Source of the DNA: Clostridium cylindrosporum DSM 605
GTDB lineage: Bacteria; Bacillota; Clostridia; Clostridiales; Caloramatoraceae
Direction of reading: 5' to 3'
NCBI RefSeq assembly: GCF_001047375.1
Contig: NZ_LFVU01000028.1
Span: 248,001 to 312,000, forward strand
Length of the DNA: 64,000 nucleotides
Part shown: positions 55,617-63,698 of the stretch, in pieces
Layout: every line of letters starts with the position of its first letter
How positions within the stretch are numbered: position 1 is the stretch's first letter
Notes under the pieces: model-generated
The model's database searches: none
The model's input: the letters and a program-made list of their open reading frames with translations, nothing else
What the model was told of the DNA's origin: nothing
Position numbers and translations under genes: made by a program

Positions 55617-55672
55617 TAAAAATACCCTATAGGTAGACTTCTTTTAAACTGTCTATTCTATAGAGTAAATTT
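55617..55672 (-). repeat. Hairpin repeat copy B, terminator of asdA
   Basis: AAAAATACCCTATAG-GTAGACTT and GTCTATTCTATAGAG form an imperfect stem 37 bases after the asdA stop, with TATTTTTATTTG following on the minus strand. It shares sequence with the hairpins at 30726-30776 and 62545-62600. Confidence 0.72.
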
Positions 55673-55708
55673 TAAACTTCATTTATACTAGACTTTTAAT
55701 ATGGCTAT

Positions 55709-57349
55709 TTATTTTTTTCCATCCTTATAGGATTTCCATGAATTTATATAATCTTGAAGTATTCTATGAAGTTCTTTACTTATCTTTATATAGTCCTCGT
55801 CATTAAGGTTAGCAAGTGATATTCTAATTGACCATTCAGGGCCATGAAAACCTCCACCGCTTAATAAAATTATAGATGATTCCTCGGCTAATCTATAAAG
55901 CACATCTACAGGCGTATAGTTTGCTTGAAGGTACTTAGTAAATTCACTTCCATAGTAATGATTAGCCCACTCTAAAAGATCAAATTCTGTATAGTACGAA
56001 GCATCAAGAGGATCTTTTCTAAGTTCTAGTCCAAGATTTTCAAATAAAAGTCTTTGGCGCCTACGGCAAATTTCCTTAGTAAGATTTTTGTAGTTATTTT
56101 CCTTATCAACTAGTGAGAATCCACAGAAAAATGCCATTTGAACCTGCTGTGGAGTAGAAAGTCCAGCTGTATGATTAAGTGCTACCTGTCTACTATCAGC
56201 AACTAGCCTATCTATAAACTTAAGTTCATCTATATTAGTTGTAATAGATTCATATCTCTCTATAATTTCGTCCTTAAAATTTTGAGGAAGAGACTTTAGA
56301 GTTTTATCTATGACATTATCTTCCTTAAGGGATATTACACCAAGACGCCAGCCAGTTACTCCAAAATACTTTGAAAACGAGTAAACCCCTATAGTGTTAT
56401 GTGGTAAATAGGATAAAATAGATTTAAAGTTATCAACAAATGTACAATAAACATCATCTGATATAATTATTAGATTAGGATTGTGGTTTTCAACTATATT
56501 AACTATTTCCTGAATAGAGCTCTCCCTTATTGCAACAGATGGAGGGTTGCTAGGATTAACTATAAATAATGCCTTAATAGAAGGATCCTTAAGTTTTTCA
56601 ATTTCAGATGATGGATATTGCCATGTATGAGTTCCGTCTTTTGTAGTCTCAGTTGCCTTTATCTCAATAATTTCAAAATCATATCTAGATAGAAGAGGAA
56701 TTTCAAGATATGGAGTAAAAATAGGTGACATTATAGCTATTTTTTCACCCTTTAATATAAGGCTATTAGCAACTAATGAGTCAAATATATAGCACATGGC
56801 AGCTGTTGCACCCTCAACGGCAAATATATTAAGCTTTTCATTTAGATTTTTATTTCCGTACATTTCTTGAAGTATGTATCTATTAACTATTTTCTCAGTA
56901 TGTATAAGCATTCTATCAGGTAGAGGGTAGTTATCACCTATAATTCCATCAGCAATTTCATATACCCATTCATCAGGGTTAAATCCTTCAACGTTTATTC
57001 CATAGTCGATAATTTTCTTAAGTAAGTCTATGCCAGGTGCATTAGGATGATTAGTTATATACTCATATAAACGCTTTGCTATCCCATCCTTACTCGGCAT
57101 ACCAGCAAGGTCATTTTCATTCCAGACCCTACGACATTCCTCAGTTGCAAAATGACCAAAGGTAAAAAAGGCATCACGTGGAGTGTCCGCTATCCAGTTA
57201 GGATTCCCTCTTCCTGCATTTAAAAGAAACTTAGCACTATCGTTTTTATTTGATTCCGCAATAGCTATAATTTTATTTTTAAGTTCAAAGGGACTAATTT
57301 TATTGTATAATTCCTCCAGTTCTTTACGTTTAGCAGTATAATTAGCCAT
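55709..57349 (-). CDS. asdA: Bifunctional aspartate aminotransferase / L-aspartate 4-decarboxylase
   Basis: 546 residues from the ATG at 57349 (GGAGG box 5 bases upstream; the frame extends to a TTG). It is a fold-type I PLP enzyme of unusual length, with an N-terminal extension and family-specific blocks NAGRGNPNWIADTPRDAFF and NPSNPPSVAIRE. The PLP lysine is in YSFSKYFGVTGWRLG. This matches AsdA, which releases CO2 from aspartate to give alanine and consumes a proton. With the carrier gene upstream it could drive an aspartate/alanine proton-motive cycle. A separate terminator ends each gene. Confidence 0.92.
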   Translation of the reverse strand: MANYTAKRKELEELYNKISPFELKNKIIAIAESNKNDSAKFLLNAGRGNPNWIADTPRDAFFTFGHFATEECRRVWNENDLAGMPSKDGIAKRLYEYITNHPNAPGIDLLKKIIDYGINVEGFNPDEWVYEIADGIIGDNYPLPDRMLIHTEKIVNRYILQEMYGNKNLNEKLNIFAVEGATAAMCYIFDSLVANSLILKGEKIAIMSPIFTPYLEIPLLSRYDFEIIEIKATETTKDGTHTWQYPSSEIEKLKDPSIKALFIVNPSNPPSVAIRESSIQEIVNIVENHNPNLIIISDDVYCTFVDNFKSILSYLPHNTIGVYSFSKYFGVTGWRLGVISLKEDNVIDKTLKSLPQNFKDEIIERYESITTNIDELKFIDRLVADSRQVALNHTAGLSTPQQVQMAFFCGFSLVDKENNYKNLTKEICRRRQRLLFENLGLELRKDPLDASYYTEFDLLEWANHYYGSEFTKYLQANYTPVDVLYRLAEESSIILLSGGGFHGPEWSIRISLANLNDEDYIKISKELHRILQDYINSWKSYKDGKK

Positions 57350-57447
57350 AAAAACCTCCAATTATAATTAAGAATAGTATTAGTTTATATTTACCAGTTT
57401 TTCATGTACATATTCTCAAAAAATATTGAAAGTAGCTAAAAAAAATA

Positions 57448-57470
57448 GCTTAATCAATTAGTGATTAAGC
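57448..57470 (-). terminator. Terminator of the DcuC-type gene
   Basis: Perfect 9-bp stem GCTTAATCA/TGATTAAGC with a 5-base loop, followed by TATTTTTTTTAG on the minus strand. It lies between the carrier gene and asdA. Confidence 0.85.
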
Positions 57471-57508
57471 CCTTTTTTATTAATTTGTGTTCATGAAAAA
57501 GCCCAACT

Positions 57509-58924
57509 TTATAGGTATATAATCATACTAAGAACGAACATAAATACTAGTGCGATTATTGAAGGTACTAATGTTCTCTTAACAATATTCAGTGGACTTT
57601 GTTTTGTAGTTCCAGCTATAATTAGTACAGCCGCAGCAACTGGAGAACAAGCTCTTAGTAAGTTACCTGCGAGTCCCATAGGAATTGTTACAGCAATAGG
57701 ATTAATTGCTGCTGCTTGAGCTAATGGTAGCATTAATGGAACCATTGCATAAAATAGAGCTGTTCCACTACCACTTAAAATAACTATAATTGCTGTAAAT
57801 ACTACTAGAATTAGTGGTAAAACAAATCCTACTGTCTCAGTTGATTTCATAATTGCTTGTAGCCCTGAAATCAATCCGATTGATTTTAATCCTGTAACAA
57901 ATATAGAAGCTGATACTAATAGTGCAACTACTGAAATCGCACGTCCCATACCATTAAAGAACTCTTCTGTATCTTGTAATACTACTTTTGCTTTTTTTGT
58001 TCTAATAAGCTCACATATTATAGCAATGATAAAGCTTAGGAATGATGCTAATCCTACATCTACACCTATAGCTGCAATACCTGCTATATCAAGTGCATAT
58101 GCTATTAGCAGTATAAAAATTGGTAATATTGGCAATATTGCATATACTATTTTGTATAGAGATCCACCTTTAACTTCTTTAATTTCACCTGTTTGTGATA
58201 TTGTATCCACAAGTCCACTGGCAATATCTTTTTTATCCATTCTTTTTTGCCAGAAGTAATGAGCGGCAGCCATTACTAAAAGTGAAGGAATAGAAACAAT
58301 TGCATGATATCTAAATACATAATCAACTACAGTTAAATTAGCAAATTGAGGTGATTTAACTAGTTCTGCTACAACTGCAATATTATCTCCTCCAAGTGGC
58401 GTTGGTATAATTGTTGCTGTTGTTGCAATAACTCCTGCAGCTGTAAGTGTTGTCATACCTGCTTTCCTTAAAACTGGATATAATGTTGCTAATAAAATAA
58501 TTGCTAAATTTGATGCACTTGGGATAACAAGAGATAATAAGTTACCTAATAAGAAAACTACTGGAACTAACATATAAGGTGACTTTACTTTTCCAAGTGG
58601 CTTAGTTAAAACATTTACTGTTACGTCATTGGCACCAATTTTGTTCATATAAGCAGTATATCCACCTAAAATTAAAATGATTAATCCTGCTTCAGATAAA
58701 GTGGAAACAAACTGCATAGGAATAATACTAATCGGATCTAGTGTAGCTGAACCCGTACTAGTAAAGCCTTTAAAAGCTATTTTTTGTCCCATTAATAAGG
58801 CTAAATACATGAGTCCTAGTCCTACCCCTAGTAATGTGATTTTAATGTCCATTTTTTTTATCAACATGTAAACTACTAAAGCAATAGCTACTATTGTGAT
58901 AATACTTAATGTAAAAATATTCAC
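57509..58924 (-). CDS. DcuC-family C4-dicarboxylate/amino acid carrier
   Basis: 471 residues, 12 or more hydrophobic spans. It resembles the DcuC carriers, with LIILILGGYTAYMNKIGAN, the pore loop SLVIPSASNLAIILLATLYPV, TPLGGDNIAVVAEL and the terminal ACSPVAAAVLIIAG. DcuC exchanges or exports succinate, fumarate or aspartate. Here the gene lies 148 bases upstream of asdA on the same strand. It starts at GTG (58924) after AAGGGGAG. It probably imports aspartate and may export alanine, replacing the AspT exchanger that accompanies asdA in other bacteria (inference). Confidence 0.85.
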   Translation of the reverse strand: MNIFTLSIITIVAIALVVYMLIKKMDIKITLLGVGLGLMYLALLMGQKIAFKGFTSTGSATLDPISIIPMQFVSTLSEAGLIILILGGYTAYMNKIGANDVTVNVLTKPLGKVKSPYMLVPVVFLLGNLLSLVIPSASNLAIILLATLYPVLRKAGMTTLTAAGVIATTATIIPTPLGGDNIAVVAELVKSPQFANLTVVDYVFRYHAIVSIPSLLVMAAAHYFWQKRMDKKDIASGLVDTISQTGEIKEVKGGSLYKIVYAILPILPIFILLIAYALDIAGIAAIGVDVGLASFLSFIIAIICELIRTKKAKVVLQDTEEFFNGMGRAISVVALLVSASIFVTGLKSIGLISGLQAIMKSTETVGFVLPLILVVFTAIIVILSGSGTALFYAMVPLMLPLAQAAAINPIAVTIPMGLAGNLLRACSPVAAAVLIIAGTTKQSPLNIVKRTLVPSIIALVFMFVLSMIIYL

Positions 58925-59071
58925 TTAACTTTCTCCCCTTTTTAATTCATATAAATTTTATAGTATATTTTTTAGTTATATCCCTTTAAGCTATATAAAC
59001 CTAAGAAATTATAACTTTTTTCACATTTTCTTAATTATGTCTTTATAAGTTGTATTCATTACTTAAATTAT

Positions 59072-59989
59072 CTACTCAAATTTGCTTATCTGATCTAAGA
59101 ACCATTCTTTAAACATATCTTGATCAATATCTAAACACACCTTCATGTTAGGCTCTCTTTTTAAATAACCTTTTAAGTCTACTACTGTACAGCCTCTAGT
59201 TAAGCTACCTGCTAGTTCTACTTGTGTATATGCATCTTGGGTTTCAAACATCTCAGGCTTTAATAGGTATGCTATTGCACAACTGTCGTACATTTTAAGA
59301 CCTGTATTAAAGCTTCCACCTCTATATTTTTTGAATAAATGATAAATCATATCACCGATTTTATTCATATCTTTGATTTTAGCAGAATCCTCTGGATAAA
59401 CAATGGCCTTTAAACCTACATCTAGTGTAGCCATAACAATATCTATACCACTATTAAAAACGATAGCAGCAGCTTCTGGGTCTGTAGCTATATTAAACTC
59501 ACTCATAACTCCCTTATTTCCTCTTGTAGTTGAACCACCCATTAGAACAATTTCCTCTATGTTAGCTTTTACTTCAGGATATGTCTTTAAAAGCAATGCA
59601 ATATTTGTTAGTGGTCCAATTGGAACAAGTGTTATTTTTTCCTTCGAAGACATAATCTCCCTATACATTGCATTTATAGCATTGTCTTCTAGTAATAGTT
59701 CATTTGTAGGCTCTTCAAAATCATATCCATCCATTCCAGTTGACCCATGAATATCAGAAGCATCCTCAAATTTTTCTATTAAAGGCTCTGCTGCACCCAT
59801 TGCAACAGGAATATTTTTGCCATAAAATTTTAATAATTTTAGAGCATTTTTCGTAACACCCTCAACAGCTATATTTCCTGCAACTGTCGTAATCAATCTT
59901 ATATCTAGTTCCTTACTAAATGCAGCAATTGCTATAGCAACCGCATCATCTATACCTGGGTCAGTATCAATAATTATTGGTCTAACCAT
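59072..59989 (-). CDS. Inosine/uridine-preferring nucleoside hydrolase family protein
   Basis: 305 residues with the Ca2+-binding signature DTDPGIDDAVAIA at the start, then TTVAGNIAVEGVTKNAL, GAAEPLIEKFEDASDIHG and MGGSTTRGNKGVMSEFNIATDPEAA, visible in part as EFNIATDPEAA. The family hydrolyses ribonucleosides to the base and ribose. Start ATG 59989 has GAGGAGG. It follows rbsK by 91 bases, so ribose released here can be phosphorylated by the ribokinase. Base specificity cannot be read. Confidence 0.93.
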   Translation of the reverse strand: MVRPIIIDTDPGIDDAVAIAIAAFSKELDIRLITTVAGNIAVEGVTKNALKLLKFYGKNIPVAMGAAEPLIEKFEDASDIHGSTGMDGYDFEEPTNELLLEDNAINAMYREIMSSKEKITLVPIGPLTNIALLLKTYPEVKANIEEIVLMGGSTTRGNKGVMSEFNIATDPEAAAIVFNSGIDIVMATLDVGLKAIVYPEDSAKIKDMNKIGDMIYHLFKKYRGGSFNTGLKMYDSCAIAYLLKPEMFETQDAYTQVELAGSLTRGCTVVDLKGYLKREPNMKVCLDIDQDMFKEWFLDQISKFE

Positions 59990-60080
59990 TTATATTTCCT
60001 CCTCTATAATGATTTTTATATTGAAAAATAACATACTTTAAATTTTGTATTTATCTTCATAAATACTCTGCTTTTTATAA

Positions 60081-60992
60081 TTATTTACTAAAATCACTTT
60101 CCAATTCAAATTTAGTAGGAATAGAAGATTGAGCCCCTTTTCTCATTACAGTCATTGCTGAAACTCTCGTTGCATAATCCATAGCCACTTTTAAGTCACA
60201 TCCCGCACTTAGCTTTGATACCAAAGATCCAATATATGCATCTCCTGCTGCTGTAGTATCAACAGCAGCTACTTTTTTAGCTTCCACAAATATTAGTTCT
60301 TCCTTATTTGAGCAACTACCTTTGCTTCCCATGGTAATAAGCGTAGTACCTACTCCAAGCTTCTCAAAATATTTAAATACTTCTAAGCATTCCTTTTGAT
60401 TTTCTGGATAGATTCCTGATAAAATTTCACTTTCACTTTGATTGATGATGAAATAATCAACGTATGAATAAATGCTATCCTCATATTTTATAGCAGGTGC
60501 CGCATTTAAAACTGTAATCATACTCTTTTTTTTCCCATGCTTTAGCACCTTAAATACTGCATCTAAATCACATTCATATTGGCAAATTAAGTAATCTCCT
60601 TCATCTGCTATTTCATCAATTGTTTCAATTGCTCCCTCTCCGTTATCAGCTAGGTTTGCACCACCATCTAAAATGATTCTATTATCATTATCAACATTTA
60701 GAATCATCGCTACACCACTGCTAACATCATCAAGCTCACGAATATGATCTACATTTACACCGTATCCTTTTAAGGATTGTTTTAAAATAGAACCATAGAA
60801 ATCGTTCCCTATACTTCCCATCATATAGGTTTCAGTTCCTTGCTTAGCACATGCTACTGCTTGGTTGGCTCCTTTACCACCACAATTGGTAAAAAATTGG
60901 CTTCCATATAGCGTTTCCCCTGCATTCGGTACACGTGGAGCATTAATTACTAAATCCATGTTAATACTTCCAAATACAAATACTTTATTCAT
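60081..60992 (-). CDS. rbsK: Ribokinase
   Basis: 303 residues of PfkB fold. Visible are the N-terminal VFGSINMDLVINAPRVPNAGE, the substrate motif FFTNCGGKGANQAVACAKQG (G-G-K-G-A-N-Q-A), TLITMGSKGSCSN and the catalytic-Asp region VAAVDTTAAGDAYIG. It phosphorylates ribose at O5. The ATG has AAGGAG. The promoter region upstream includes a palindrome shared with the LacI-family gene. No ribose transporter is encoded beside it, which suggests the ribose comes from nucleosides. Confidence 0.95.
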   Translation of the reverse strand: MNKVFVFGSINMDLVINAPRVPNAGETLYGSQFFTNCGGKGANQAVACAKQGTETYMMGSIGNDFYGSILKQSLKGYGVNVDHIRELDDVSSGVAMILNVDNDNRIILDGGANLADNGEGAIETIDEIADEGDYLICQYECDLDAVFKVLKHGKKKSMITVLNAAPAIKYEDSIYSYVDYFIINQSESEILSGIYPENQKECLEVFKYFEKLGVGTTLITMGSKGSCSNKEELIFVEAKKVAAVDTTAAGDAYIGSLVSKLSAGCDLKVAMDYATRVSAMTVMRKGAQSSIPTKFELESDFSK

Positions 60993-61122
60993 TTTCCTTG
61001 CTCCTTAAATAGAATATTATGTCTAGTTAATAAACCTTTAATGCGTAAATTCCTTAAATCACCTACAAAATTAGTAAAACCTTTTTTATAGTATAGAAAA
61101 TACAGCGTTTTTTATAAATTAT

Positions 61123-61154
61123 ATAATTCCAACACGAATATGGAACATGTTCCA
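61123..61154 (-). promoter_or_regulatory. rbsK promoter overlapped by a 14-bp palindrome
   Basis: TGGAACATGTTCCA (61141-61154) is a perfect palindrome. On the minus strand its right half is the -35 region (GTTCCA) for a TATAAT about 17 bases further, near 61123-61128. A near-identical palindrome lies upstream of the LacI-family gene at 62200-62213. Confidence 0.7.
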
Positions 61155-61228
61155 CATTGCTTAAAAATAATTCTCCCAAAATATTATTGTTATTTTGCGA
61201 GAGTATATTATTCCATAATAGCATATGG

Positions 61229-62185
61229 CTATTTCTTTGTTGATTCTCTCTCAATCATTTGAACGTCTAGAATATATATTTTTTCTATAAGATTTTCCTT
61301 ATCAATCTGCTTAATAATTAAGTCTACAGCAACTTCACCTAACTTAGAAATTGGCTGTTTAATAGTTGTCAAAGCTGGACTAATTTTTTCACTATAGTAT
61401 ATATTATCAAATCCAATAACTTGAATGTCCTCTGGTATAAGGAGTTTTCTCTTATAACACTTATTAATTAATTGAATAGCGATGTCATCATTCCATGCAA
61501 AAATTACATCATATTGACTTAGATCCTTTTCCATGACTAACTCGTCTTCACTACTTATTAATTCAACAACATCAAACTCAAATCCGCTTTCATGTAGCTT
61601 TGATTTAAAACCTCTATAACGCTCCATTGCTGATGGAGAACTATCAGGGCCTTTTACATGTAAAATTTTTCGAAGGTTTTGTTTTATTATAAGTTCAGCT
61701 GCAAGGGTTCCACCTTTAAAATTATCAGATGTAAGGTAAATGATTTCTTCAGATATCTGATTTTCCAATGAAACAATAGGAATTTCAAGCTTTTTATATT
61801 CTTCGGGACACCTAGTATCTACAACAATGATCCCGTCAACTCGATTACAAAGAAGCATATTAAGAATATTTTTCTCATTTTCCTCATCGTACATTGTATT
61901 ACATAATACAATGTTATATCCTTCCTGCCTAGCACGCCTTTCAACTCCCTTTGAAAGTTCTGGGAAGAAAGGGTTTAAAATGTTTGGAATAATTAATCCA
62001 ATCATCTTAGACTTCTTAGTAAAAATCGCTCTAGCTAAAGAATTTGGTCTATATGAAAGTTCCTCCATTGCTTCTTGAATTCTTTCTCCGACTTCTTTAC
62101 TTACATACCCGTCGTTATTAATATATCTAGAAACCGTTGCAATACCTACTCCTACTTTTTTTGCAACGTCTCTCATATTGGCCAT
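61229..62185 (-). CDS. LacI-family transcriptional regulator of the ribose/nucleoside genes
   Basis: 318 residues. The N-terminal HTH is MRDVAKKVGVGIATVSRYIN, followed by the hinge helix YRPNSLARA. A periplasmic-binding-protein-like effector domain (about 60-318) has GLIIPNILNPFFPELSKGVE and VIGFDN. It lies directly upstream of rbsK and the nucleoside hydrolase, so a ribose- or ribose-phosphate-responsive regulator is likely (inference). Start ATG 62185 has AGAGGTG. A palindrome of the rbsK-operator type lies 15 bases before its start, consistent with autoregulation. Confidence 0.93.
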   Translation of the reverse strand: MANMRDVAKKVGVGIATVSRYINNDGYVSKEVGERIQEAMEELSYRPNSLARAIFTKKSKMIGLIIPNILNPFFPELSKGVERRARQEGYNIVLCNTMYDEENEKNILNMLLCNRVDGIIVVDTRCPEEYKKLEIPIVSLENQISEEIIYLTSDNFKGGTLAAELIIKQNLRKILHVKGPDSSPSAMERYRGFKSKLHESGFEFDVVELISSEDELVMEKDLSQYDVIFAWNDDIAIQLINKCYKRKLLIPEDIQVIGFDNIYYSEKISPALTTIKQPISKLGEVAVDLIIKQIDKENLIEKIYILDVQMIERESTKK

Positions 62186-62199
62186 TTAAACACCTCTTA

Positions 62200-62213
62200 T
62201 GAAACATATTTCA
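62200..62213 (-). promoter_or_regulatory. Probable autoregulatory operator of the LacI-family gene
   Basis: TGAAACATATTTCA differs from the rbsK site TGGAACATGTTCCA only at two symmetric positions plus the centre, giving a shared consensus TGRAACATRTTYCA. It sits between the -10 element and the start codon. Confidence 0.68.
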
Positions 62214-62221
62214 GCAACTTT

Positions 62222-62250
62222 ATTTTAACGTATAGGCTATTTATTGTCTA
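62222..62250 (-). promoter_or_regulatory. Promoter of the LacI-family gene
   Basis: Minus strand TAGACA (62245-62250) and TAAAAT (62222-62227) with 17 bases between, just upstream of the TGAAACATATTTCA palindrome. Confidence 0.65.
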
Positions 62251-62544
62251 GATTTTTTAGAAGTAGCGCCCTTTCCTTATTATGGAATTAACTCTACTAT
62301 AAATCTAAGTTTACAAAAGATTAAACCACCTTCTGTACATATAGAGGAAAAAGTTACACAAAACTCACTTTGCAATTATGTATTATAACATAATTATTAA
62401 ATAGACTATAATAATAAGATAAATTGTAACTTTTACGGATAAAAGTTTAGCACATATAGGATAGATGTGCAAGTAGTATATTATATTTATACTAAAGTAT
62501 ATAAGAAATTTAACTTCTAACATTCTTGTTTTTTCCATTATACA
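62251..62544. other. AT-rich intergenic stretch
   Basis: No open frame of note, no RNA gene and no repeat beyond weak AT-rich hairpins. It separates the LacI-family promoter from the tandem terminators of the gene at 62.7 kb. Confidence 0.5.
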
Positions 62545-62600
62545 TAAAAATACCTTATAGGGTAGACTTTTTATTGTATAATCTATAAGGTATATTTTAT
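62545..62600 (-). repeat. Hairpin repeat copy C
   Basis: AAAAATACCTTATAGGGTAG and CTATAAGGTATATTTT form an imperfect stem with TATTTTTATG on the minus strand. It resembles the hairpins at 30726-30776 and 55617-55672. Unlike those, it lies 40 bases beyond another complete terminator. Confidence 0.72.
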
Positions 62601-62639
62601 ATTATATCCATGGCCTCATCAATCGCTAATTTAATGCAC

Positions 62640-62682
62640 AAAAAGGGACTAAGCAAACTCAATACTACTCTTGCTTAATCCC
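62640..62682 (-). terminator. Terminator of the membrane methyltransferase-like gene
   Basis: Minus-strand RNA forms a 12-bp stem with one G-U pair (GGGATTAAGCAA with TTGCTTAGTCCC), followed by TTTTTG, 36 bases after the stop at 62718. Confidence 0.87.
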
Positions 62683-62717
62683 GGCTAAACTCCTTATTTA
62701 GAGCCATTTTCAGTTCT

Positions 62718-63698
62718 TTAATCCTCGTAATGTTTTTTCTTTAAAACAATGATACCAAATAAATCTCCAAATTCATTTTGAAAGCTCAATTCCTTTTGTT
62801 CAAAATGAGAGTCTATGTATTCCTTGAATTTTCTATTCTTTTTCTTGTTCTTATTTAGTAGAAAGCCAGTAGAAGTTTCTGCATACCATGAAACATATCC
62901 AAATAAATAGTAAATACAAAATGAAAGAAAACTCTTTTTTGAATTATCTATAATAATGAGCCCATCATCCTTCAACACACTATAGAACTTCTTGAAAAGT
63001 ATCCTTTGATCAATATCACTTCTAAGTGAATACCACAAACTTCCCTTTACGTCGAAGATTACATCTGCTTTTGTTTCTCCTACTTCTAACAGGTACTCTC
63101 CTATTTTCAAGGCCTCTTTTCCATGGAAAATTCGTAGATTTTCGTCGTTAATTTCTTTTGCAGCATGGTTTTCAATTTCATCTATGTCCGCAATTACAAA
63201 TTTTATTGAAATGCCCTTTTGTTTTAGATAATCGTATAGGAACTTTTCATAAACTCCTTTATTTGCTGCTGGGCTCACAAAGGTTAGTCCTGATTTTTTA
63301 GGGACAAAGTTTTCTTGTTCGATGGCTCTATACATATGTACAAACCAATCGTTTCCTAAAAACCTTCGTGTCGTATCATACCACTTCTCCAATTGAAAAT
63401 TCTTTTTAGAATTTGGATTTACCTGATTTCTTCTAAAAAGTAACCTTTCACCGATACTAAATCTTCCTAACAAAAAAATATATAATAATGATATGGGGAA
63501 CAGAATAATCAACAAGGAATTAAATATTAGTAACTTATTCACAGCAATATTCTGCATTACAACTTCTGACATAGGATTTGATGCCACTAAATAAGGTAAT
63601 ACTTCCAACAAACAATTACGAACATAAAGCGGATAAAAAAGCGAAAAAAGTATTGCAATAGCAAATATAAATAAACGTAAATACCTAGCTCGATTCAT
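62718..63698 (-). CDS. Membrane-anchored methyltransferase-like protein
   Basis: 326 residues. Two hydrophobic segments come first: about 9-27 (LFIFAIAILFSLFYPLYV) and 53-77 (LLIFNSLLIILFPISLLYIFLLG). A soluble domain follows with a Rossmann-like core: FVSPAANKGVYEKFLYDYL, then FVIADIDEIE, ADVIFDVKGSLWYSL and DGLIIIDNSKKS. The order matches class I SAM methyltransferases, but the glycine motif I is degenerate (VSPAANKG), so SAM binding is not assured. The substrate is unknown. The ATG has a GAAGGAGAAGG box. It is the last gene before the right edge. Confidence 0.7.
   Translation of the reverse strand: MNRARYLRLFIFAIAILFSLFYPLYVRNCLLEVLPYLVASNPMSEVVMQNIAVNKLLIFNSLLIILFPISLLYIFLLGRFSIGERLLFRRNQVNPNSKKNFQLEKWYDTTRRFLGNDWFVHMYRAIEQENFVPKKSGLTFVSPAANKGVYEKFLYDYLKQKGISIKFVIADIDEIENHAAKEINDENLRIFHGKEALKIGEYLLEVGETKADVIFDVKGSLWYSLRSDIDQRILFKKFYSVLKDDGLIIIDNSKKSFLSFCIYYLFGYVSWYAETSTGFLLNKNKKKNRKFKEYIDSHFEQKELSFQNEFGDLFGIIVLKKKHYED

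Noticed and set aside
61141-61154. LexA (SOS) box reading of TGGAACATGTTCCA
   Set aside because: The Gram-positive LexA site has GAAC and GTTC four bases apart; here they are two bases apart. A matching palindrome near the LacI-family gene gives a better explanation.
61063-61254. 63-codon minus-strand frame overlapping the end of the LacI-family gene
   Set aside because: It covers the rbsK promoter and palindrome, has no ribosome binding site and no recognisable sequence.
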